Positions 16,639 to 21,379 of a DNA stretch of 21,379 nt are shown one piece after another. The stretch is from the NCBI GenBank assembly GCA_035457105.1, contig DATIBX010000831.1:1-21379 (forward strand), read 5' to 3'. The first letter of the stretch is position 1. Each line of letters starts with the position of its first letter. The position numbers and the translations under genes are program-made. The stretch is from PSRF01 sp035457105 (GTDB lineage Bacteria; Acidobacteriota; Blastocatellia; Pyrinomonadales; Pyrinomonadaceae). The notes below the pieces were generated by a model that did not search any database, had not been told where the DNA came from, and was given only the letters and a program-made list of their open reading frames with translations.

Positions 16639-17376
16639 TCATTGCAAGCGATCGACAGATGCTTCAACGTTAATCGTATTCTGGGTCTCAATCCCCTTGC
16701 GTCCGCCCTCGAGTCCTAGAAGCCTGGTGGTCTCGAAGTTCGTCAATGCTCGAGTCAAGATTCCCAGACCAGCACTACCCATCATCGTGCCGACCACATT
16801 TCGACGGTTGACGCCATAGATCGTAAGGGCGCTGCCAACCGCGGTGGCAACGAGCCGCGTAGTGGGCGACCAGTTTGTTTTCAGCGGCCCAAAGCCCTGA
16901 ACTTTACGCCGGCGTCCTCCTTGAAGTGCCGAGATATCTCCCGCCTGCTCGTGTGCTTCAAGACGATTCTCAATGTTCTTGACTCCATGAATCCCGATCA
17001 CAGTGTCGAGCAATGGGTGAACTTCATCGGCCAGGATAAGACCACTCAGAACTATCGCCCCATCAACAGCCTTTACCTCAACTGCACCCGGATGCGAGAC
17101 TACACGACCCAATTTTGACCTTACTCGTGCCGCCAAGACAGCGTCGAATACCGGGCCTTCCTCGGCAAAAACCGCCTTGACTTCCGCGAGGGCACCGCGC
17201 AGATGATTGCGAATGTCACGTTGGGTCTTGCCGGCGGCATCGTTCGCAATCCTGCTGATGTGTATCGCCTTGTTTCGCAACAACGCTCTACGCCGTTTGC
17301 CACGATCCGGGTCACACAAGTACATCAAACCCGCACCCATTCCTGCTGCACTAATGAGCGTTAACCCTTTATTCAT
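16639..17376 (-). CDS. Membrane-anchored BON-domain protein
   Basis: This 245-aa protein starts with a short hydrophobic segment (about 4-20) followed by the basic stretch CDPDRGKRRRALLRN, then a helical linker. One BON domain follows at about 80-142 (VRSKLGRVVSHPGAVEVKAVDGAIVLSG). A glycine-rich hydrophobic pair lies near 172-212 (ATAVGSALTIYGV, GTMMGSAGLGIL), resembling YgaP/DUF2892-type membrane segments. BON domains bind lipids or envelope surfaces and occur in osmotic-stress proteins such as OsmY. A strong GGAGGTG ribosome-binding site supports the start. It lies 55 bases after the second four-cysteine gene, and one base separates its stop from the lipid-active fusion's start, so it may localise or assist that enzyme. 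That link is inferred from tight coupling only. Confidence 0.87.
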   Translation of the reverse strand: MNKGLTLISAAGMGAGLMYLCDPDRGKRRRALLRNKAIHISRIANDAAGKTQRDIRNHLRGALAEVKAVFAEEGPVFDAVLAARVRSKLGRVVSHPGAVEVKAVDGAIVLSGLILADEVHPLLDTVIGIHGVKNIENRLEAHEQAGDISALQGGRRRKVQGFGPLKTNWSPTTRLVATAVGSALTIYGVNRRNVVGTMMGSAGLGILTRALTNFETTRLLGLEGGRKGIETQNTINVEASVDRLQ

Positions 17377-17431
17377 GATCCACCTCCATAACAGAACTCA
17401 ATCTTTGCAGAGCATGATGTGCGCTGCCGCC

Positions 17432-17662
17432 CTAGTGAGACGTCGCTTCATATTCCGCTTCACATTCATCGCAGCAAAAAGGATTGTCGATTCCCTTCTC
17501 CATTGCCGACATGGCCTGGCGAAAGATAACGTCATCGACATAGTAGATTCTGTTGCAAATTCCGCAGACCAGCTCCGATTGATTTGGGCCTTTCCTGTAT
17601 CTGGTCGGCCCTTCGACAACGTCAGACTGCTCTTCTGGATTAAGTGTTGATCTCAGTCTCAT
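17432..17662 (-). CDS. Small four-cysteine protein (CxxC-x27-CxxC), second copy
   Basis: This 76-aa protein has Cys33/Cys36 and Cys64/Cys67 pairs 27 residues apart, the same spacing as in the protein encoded at 8971-9204. The shared core includes YVDD, G(L/I)DNPF, the cysteine pairs and a final E-Y. An extra Cys63 precedes the second pair. The N-terminal 30 residues are polar and not conserved. The start at 17662 is preferred over the ATG at 17677 because GAGGAGG lies seven bases upstream of it, and it makes both paralogues nearly equal in length. It probably binds zinc and has no export signal. Its gene heads an operon-like run with the BON, ligase/acyltransferase and flavoprotein genes. Family and function are not known to me. 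Confidence 0.85.
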   Translation of the reverse strand: MRLRSTLNPEEQSDVVEGPTRYRKGPNQSELVCGICNRIYYVDDVIFRQAMSAMEKGIDNPFCCDECEAEYEATSH

Positions 17663-17799
17663 TTTCGGCCTCCTCATGTTTCTATAACCGAACGACAGGT
17701 AGGAATTAGAATCAGCTTTGTAACGGAAGAATCATTACATTACCTAGGTTTTCTCCGACAGCGACTCGCGCCTTCATTTTCCAATCGGACGTTGGAATT

Positions 17800-18105
17800 T
17801 TAAAGCTTGCCGTCCTCTTCATTGTCGCGATCGTGTTGCTTTTTGAACTGAGCAGCCAAAACGCGCGCAGCCTCTTTTATCTGGAGCGCTTCCCTCAAAG
17901 CCGCTGCGAGTCGTAGAACGGATTTCGCTTCGGGCGTTTGAGAGCGATGAGCCGCCTCCTCAATCTGTTCCAACTCTTTCAATGTAAGCCCATTCGCGGC
18001 AATCCAGTTCATCGTTCTGAATCCTTCTGTGTCAATGAAGGCTCTACCGAATCTTCTTGTCAACTCGTCGACGTCGTGCTTGAAACGTTTAGCCGGGTAT
18101 TCCAA
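17800..18105 (-). CDS. Hypothetical helical protein of 101 aa
   Basis: This predicted soluble, mostly helical protein has a central Leu/Ala/Glu-rich stretch (LTLKELEQIEEAAHRS, LRLAAALREALQIKEAARVLAAQF) and a very charged C-terminus (HDRDNEEDGKL). I recognise no domain, cysteine pair or signal peptide. The start is uncertain: the first possible start is a TTG at 18105 without a good ribosome-binding site; a GGGAG lies 17 or more bases upstream. An internal Met32 would give about 70 aa. It is flanked by the triple-BON gene and the second four-cysteine gene in the same direction, so it may belong to the same island. The frame's amino-acid make-up looks protein-like, unlike the overlapping plus-strand frame. 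Confidence 0.6.
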   Translation of the reverse strand: MEYPAKRFKHDVDELTRRFGRAFIDTEGFRTMNWIAANGLTLKELEQIEEAAHRSQTPEAKSVLRLAAALREALQIKEAARVLAAQFKKQHDRDNEEDGKL

Positions 18106-18264
18106 AGATTTGTGAATTGTCTTCTCCCGACTTTATCAAAATCAATTGTTTGTTCGCTGTATCCTCCCAAACCCAGATCTGGCAAAAGCTTCACCCCCAG
18201 CACAAACAATGGGCACAACCTAGCCTTGAATTACAGGCCAAGTTGTACCCATCCGTGTGTCGGT

Positions 18265-18975
18265 TTACGGCACAACCGAGATTTGATTGTGAACTTCTCT
18301 TACGCCGGGCGCGGCCCATGCTGCAGTTGCAGCTTCGTCCTTTTCAAACCAGGACCGCACATTGCCCATCAACGTCACTTTGCCATCAGCGACTTGTACG
18401 TTGATTCGCCGCGCGTCAACCTCGGCATTGCGCTTCAGAGCTTCTTCGATCTTGTCTTTAACTTCAATCGTCGAGACTTGAGGCGTCAGCTTGATGCTAT
18501 TTGTTACGCCCTTGACACCCGACAGGTATTTGACGGCGAATTCAGCAGCATTCTTCTGATAGTACCAATCAACGTTTCCTTCAAGAGTGATCCAACCGTC
18601 CTTCACCGCGAGTTTGATCTTGTCGTCGGGAACATCGATGCGCGCTTGCAACGCATCCAACGCTGCTGAGGCAATGTCGGTGTCGGTCTTCTTGAACAGC
18701 GGTTTTACCTGAATCTCATTGGCGACCGCGCAGACGCCATAGGTCTTGAGGGCCACACGCTCAGCCGCCAGCTTCTCGCCGTAGGCACTCACAAAACCTG
18801 TCAACGTAACCACGCCATTGTCAGTCGCGACGCCGAGGTCAGTCGAGGTAATTTCCGGTTCCCAGTCGAGCTGTCGCTCGACTCTGTCGCGCAGATCTGT
18901 GTCTGCGATATTGCTATGTGCTCTATGAAGTAGAATCATCGCGCCATACTTGTTCTCTCGAACAAGCGGTCTCAA
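18265..18975 (-). CDS. Triple BON-domain protein
   Basis: This 236-aa protein consists almost entirely of three BON domains, at about 25-93, 97-164 and 170-236. Each carries the repeat signature D-G-x-(V/I)-T-L-x-G-x-V (for example DGWITLEGNV at 126-135 and DGKVTLMGNV at 197-206). BON domains are thought to bind phospholipids or envelope components and are typical of stress proteins such as OsmY, but here I see no signal peptide, so the protein is either cytoplasmic or its true start differs. The start is a TTG at 18975 with GAAGGG five bases upstream; an ATG at 18939 has no such site. It lies 159 bases upstream of the 101-aa gene. The last residues, REVHNQISVVP, complete the third domain, so the gene is full length. 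Confidence 0.88.
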   Translation of the reverse strand: MRPLVRENKYGAMILLHRAHSNIADTDLRDRVERQLDWEPEITSTDLGVATDNGVVTLTGFVSAYGEKLAAERVALKTYGVCAVANEIQVKPLFKKTDTDIASAALDALQARIDVPDDKIKLAVKDGWITLEGNVDWYYQKNAAEFAVKYLSGVKGVTNSIKLTPQVSTIEVKDKIEEALKRNAEVDARRINVQVADGKVTLMGNVRSWFEKDEAATAAWAAPGVREVHNQISVVP

Positions 18976-19068
18976 TGAAGCCCTTCCCGAACCGGACAGG
19001 CATCTTTCAACGCATCCGGCTCTCCATCGCGACCGAGCTCATCTCCAACTTCCGAAAATCTTCGATTG

Positions 19069-19080
19069 AAGAATATTCTT
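19069..19080. promoter_or_regulatory. Perfect 12-bp palindrome, possible operator
   Basis: AAGAATATTCTT is its own reverse complement. It lies about 94 bases upstream of the triple-BON start codon, a position suited to a regulator-binding site. A+T-rich palindromes also occur by chance, so this is only a candidate. Confidence 0.25.
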
Positions 19081-19397
19081 AATTGAAGGCATCGCGATTG
19101 TGGTCCTTCGCCTTGTAAACGGCGTTACCGTCTCCCTTGGGCGGACATTACTCCGCCGACTACTACGACCACTCTGCCCCGAAATGTGACATTGGCAATT
19201 CCGCCTGCCTAACCTCAAATTTAAAATGAGAGTCACACTCGGTTCCGGCGTAGCTCGCATAGCAATTTACACATCGACTTAGGTCTCTTTCGGATCCTTT
19301 ACACCTGGACGAACCAGGCTTGAAATTTATCTGCGAGGCTCTACGAAGTCCTCGCAGCCCCTACGACTCGCAACCAGAACTACAAATCGTGGTGCAG

Positions 19398-19417
19398 ATG
19401 TGAGATTGCTCTCACAT
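19398..19417. repeat. Hairpin with 8-bp stem
   Basis: ATGTGAGA (19398-19405) pairs perfectly with TCTCACAT (19410-19417) around a TTGC loop. A second TCTCACA at 19428-19434 followed by CCAC could instead pair with the same left arm and the GTGG at 19389-19392. Two mutually exclusive structures are therefore possible. Confidence 0.4.
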
Positions 19418-19625
19418 TCCGCTCATCTCTCACACCACTTAGTTACCGTAGGTGTGCTTTATGGATAGGATCTCAGATTCGACAATAACCGTCTGACCGT
19501 CTCGACTTCCGTGACAAACTCTTATTGGGAGGGAACACTCCCGCAAGTCTTGCCCGTTTCCCCTGCGAGCTTGATCTCATGCCCATCCGTTGCGGCTAAT
19601 GCAACAGACTTCGGCAGGGTTAGGA

Positions 19626-19687
19626 CATCGCCGCTTCGACAGCGATGACCGGTTCCAACCGGTTTTGCTATGCGGCCTTTTCGCCGC
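19626..19687. other. Three adjacent stem-loops, possible structured RNA
   Basis: Three perfect inverted repeats stand almost end to end. CATCGC/GCGATG lies at 19626-19631 and 19642-19647, and ACCGGTT/AACCGGT at 19648-19654 and 19657-19663 (directly abutting the first). GCGGC/GCCGC lies at 19672-19676 and 19683-19687. Smaller stems lie just to the left: GGGAG/CTCCC at 19527-19542, GCAAG/CTTGC at 19543-19553 and GTTGC/GCAAC at 19589-19605. No known riboswitch or RNA family is recognised, and the transcribed strand is unclear. Confidence 0.35.
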
Positions 19688-19857
19688 GCCCTCTGGCTTC
19701 CATAACTCGTTCCTCTCTTTTTCAAACAACCAAGGTCCCGCGCTGGGTGACAAGGACAACGACTAAAATGCGTTCTCATCCTTTAGCGCTCTTTTTCGCC
19801 TTTATGCGACTCTACTTGACGCAACCTACATGCCCGGAACAATTGGATCACATGATC

Positions 19858-19887
19858 AATGTTTGCTGGCAAAATGCCGAAAACATT
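19858..19887. repeat. Nested hairpin
   Basis: AATGTTT (19858-19864) pairs with AAACATT (19881-19887), and inside it GGCA (19868-19871) pairs with TGCC (19875-19878) around an AAA loop. A TTTT run overlaps the right end on the plus strand. It could be a weak terminator, but no plus-strand gene ends here. Confidence 0.35.
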
Positions 19888-19944
19888 TTCTGGTCAGGTT
19901 AGAGAGTTGGTCTTTTTGCGCAAAGCGGTGAGGAAGTGTGCGCA

Positions 19945-20032
19945 GTCTGCGGAGAAAATCAGATCGCAGACGGCTCTTTGTCGAGACGATTCTGCTCTGG
20001 CGAAGTCGAATATTCGTCAGGCGTATCTGACG
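19945..20032. repeat. Two further perfect inverted repeats
   Basis: GTCTGCG (19945-19951) pairs with CGCAGAC (19965-19971), and CGTCAG (20015-20020) pairs with CTGACG (20027-20032). On the minus strand both lie downstream of the small membrane-protein gene, so they may take part in ending that transcript, though neither is followed by a T-tract. Confidence 0.35.
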
Positions 20033-20093
20033 GGAGTCGCGCCCGAGATAACCTAATCAGTTTTCGCGTTCAGGACCATGAGCCCTTCACCCA

Positions 20094-20348
20094 TTATTGG
20101 TGCACTCTGTGATGTGGGTGATGCCTGAGTTTCATCCTCTGTGCGAACGACATACGCAAGCCTAAACCTGCGCCAAAAACTCCAGCAATCGTGGCGGCCG
20201 ATCCTACCAAAACTCCTTGCCATTCAGTCCATTGACTCAGCTGGAAACCAAAGAAAAATCCGGCAAAGCTCAGTACAGCAAATGTCGCTATGATTGAAGT
20301 CACAAACGCGTATTCGATTGACATCAAAGTTCGGTATCGTTTTCGCAT
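20094..20348 (-). CDS. Small two-helix membrane protein of unknown function
   Basis: This 84-aa protein has two predicted membrane helices, at about 14-34 (FVTSIIATFAVLSFAGFFFG) and 44-64 (GVLVGSAATIAGVFGAGLGL). The N-terminus is basic (MRKRYRT) and the C-terminus is rich in histidine and arginine (RMKLRHHPHHRVHQ), so both ends are probably cytoplasmic. An AAGGAG ribosome-binding site about seven bases upstream fixes the ATG at 20348. The glycine/alanine-rich second helix could support helix packing. It lies 75 bases after the UbiB-type kinase gene in the same direction and is probably its operon partner. I do not recognise a family. The histidine-rich tail might bind metal, but that is a guess. 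Confidence 0.8.
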   Translation of the reverse strand: MRKRYRTLMSIEYAFVTSIIATFAVLSFAGFFFGFQLSQWTEWQGVLVGSAATIAGVFGAGLGLRMSFAQRMKLRHHPHHRVHQ

Positions 20349-20423
20349 GACCTACTCCTTTCCTTTTCCTGAGGTGTCGACCGCGATCTTAAGCTCACGG
20401 CTGATCGCACTGGAAAACTCACC

Positions 20424-21379
20424 TCAATTGCGTTTGGTTCGCAAAATACTCCAAGCCAAATAGATACCCAGCACAAGTGCGCAAAGAAATCCGAAAGCAA
20501 AAACCAACCACGCCCAGTGCTCCCAACTAGGCGGACGATAGACCGACAGCAGAACTGCCAGGCCGTTAATGAAAGCGGCGGCGATGACGCCCAATACTAT
20601 GCGGTTCGAAATTCTCTCGAGTCGATTAATTACAGGATCAAAACCTTCAGGCCTCATACCTACTTGCAAATGATTACGATCGATCGTCGTCAGCATTCTT
20701 CGTAACTGATGAGGCATCTCGGCACTCAATCGTGCCATTTCTATACTCGCGCGTCCCAATCGCGGAATCCATCGCGAAGGTAGGTACTGTCGAAAAATAA
20801 GTCTTTGTGAGAAAGGCTCCAGCACCGTGGTAAGGTGAAAATCCGGATCGAGATTAACCCCGAGGCCTTCGATCATTATTACCGTTTTCAGCAGCAACGC
20901 GAGGTTTGAGGGAAGATGGAGATGATGGTTGCGCATGATTGTAAAGACTTCATTGAGTAACACGCCAATTCTTAGCTCCTTTAGCGGGCGCCCCCAGTAA
21001 GTCTTTAACAAATGGTCGACATCACGTTTAAGTAACTCGCGATTTACGCGATCGCGCGTAACACCAAGCTCGAGGAACACATCGACCAGGCGGTCGGGAT
21101 CTTCTTTGCTAACATCTAACAAAAGATCTGCCAGCAGTTCCTGTGTTCGGGTATCGACTTTTCCGACCATGCCAAAATCGATGAGCCCAATTCGCCCGTC
21201 CGCTTCAATGAAGAAATTTCCAGGATGTGGATCGGCATGAAAAAAGCCATCATCACAAACCATCTTCAACGTCACATTTGTAGCGTACTCAGCCAGAGCC
21301 GTGCGATCGATCCCTTGTTTATCGAGAGCGGCGAGATCATTGATCTTCGTGCCTCTGATTCGCTCCAAAGTGAGGACTC
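20424..21379 (-). CDS. ABC1/AarF/UbiB-family atypical kinase (C-terminal part, cut by window edge)
   Basis: The frame stays open to the right edge of the window, so the N-terminal part is missing. The visible 318 or so residues begin with VLTLERIRGTKI, typical of the family's core. They contain the metal-binding and catalytic-loop motif FFHADPHPGNF and the DFG motif in LIDFGMVG. A helical C-terminal region and two membrane helices at the end (IVLGVIAAAFINGLAVLL and WLVFAFGFLCALVLGIYL) follow. Members are ADP/ATP-binding kinase-like proteins needed for ubiquinone biosynthesis or for extracting lipids such as coenzyme Q precursors from membranes. The C-terminal membrane hairpin matches UbiB and COQ8. 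It has no ubi gene beside it here, only the small membrane-protein gene downstream. Confidence 0.92.
   Translation of the reverse strand, partial: VLTLERIRGTKINDLAALDKQGIDRTALAEYATNVTLKMVCDDGFFHADPHPGNFFIEADGRIGLIDFGMVGKVDTRTQELLADLLLDVSKEDPDRLVDVFLELGVTRDRVNRELLKRDVDHLLKTYWGRPLKELRIGVLLNEVFTIMRNHHLHLPSNLALLLKTVIMIEGLGVNLDPDFHLTTVLEPFSQRLIFRQYLPSRWIPRLGRASIEMARLSAEMPHQLRRMLTTIDRNHLQVGMRPEGFDPVINRLERISNRIVLGVIAAAFINGLAVLLSVYRPPSWEHWAWLVFAFGFLCALVLGIYLAWSILRTKRN

Larger units (their letters stand above)
18976..20093. other. Long gene-free region rich in short inverted repeats
   Basis: About 1.1 kb lies between the triple-BON gene and the small membrane-protein gene. The frames of 60-85 codons in it lack ribosome-binding sites and recognisable features. 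The stretch nearest 18976 should contain the triple-BON promoter. From 19398 to 20032 there is a high density of short perfect hairpins (separate entries). The region may encode a structured RNA, hold remnants of a decayed gene, or act as a transcription end and spacer. Confidence 0.55.

Noticed and set aside
18182..18195. Minus-strand sigma-54-like element (GG and GC ten bases apart) upstream of the 101-aa gene
   Set aside because: The -12 half TTGC is good, but the -24 half reads GGTGA instead of GGCAC; too weak to call without more examples.
17938..18669. Plus-strand frame of 243 codons
   Set aside because: Lies opposite the triple-BON gene and the 101-aa gene, both with protein-like sequence; the plus frame is rich in Cys, Arg and Ser, as antisense frames often are.
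19193..19207. GGCAGG...TTGC on the minus strand upstream of the triple-BON gene as a sigma-54 site
   Set aside because: GG and GC are eleven bases apart; sigma-54 promoters need ten.
19522..19779. Overlapping 60-85-codon minus-strand frames
   Set aside because: No ribosome-binding sites, two frames overlap each other, and the DNA is dominated by inverted repeats rather than coding pattern.

Overview
The window looks like a chromosomal segment of a soil-type Gram-negative bacterium of moderate G+C, most likely an acidobacterium. That placement is an inference from the kinds of protein present. They include a secreted protein of the VDIPFNF/LPAGKY type at the left edge, an ATPase-FtsX-HlyD efflux operon, a fused acyl-ligase/ACP/acyltransferase, and an Aar/UbiB kinase. 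There is no rRNA, tRNA, CRISPR array or recognisable insertion sequence.

Layout. (1) 1-6418, all minus strand: a truncated secreted protein, a serine beta-lactamase-like hydrolase, and a three-gene MacAB-like operon (ATPase, FtsX permease, HlyD adaptor). (2) 6648-12092, plus strand: a possible 70-aa ORF coupled to 6-phosphofructokinase, a tandem universal stress protein, a small four-cysteine protein, and a large formate dehydrogenase-like molybdenum/iron-sulfur subunit. (3) 12195-17662, minus strand and convergent with block 2: an operon-like run of a second four-cysteine protein, a membrane BON protein, an AMP-ligase/ACP/PlsC fusion, a flavin split-barrel protein and an SQR-like flavoprotein. 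(4) 17800-18975, minus strand: an unknown 101-aa protein and a triple-BON protein. (5) 18976-20093: about 1.1 kb with no convincing gene but an unusual density of short perfect inverted repeats. (6) 20094-21379, minus strand: a small two-helix membrane protein and the 3' end of an ABC1/UbiB-type kinase gene.

Blocks 2-4 read as one stress or low-energy island: glycolysis (PFK), formate or NAD redox (FDH), quinone or flavin redox (SQR-like, split barrel), lipid remodelling (ligase/acyltransferase), Usp and BON proteins. Two observations tie it together. First, near-identical sigma-54-type promoter elements (GGCACAA-C-TTGC) lie just upstream of the phosphofructokinase unit and the Usp gene, in the right orientation. 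Second, a pair of paralogous, apparently undescribed small proteins with exactly the same CxxC-x27-CxxC layout sits once in each arm of the island. The content resembles in outline the mycobacterial dormancy regulon, but the proposed sigma-54 control would be different. This link is an inference from content and promoters, not a demonstrated system.
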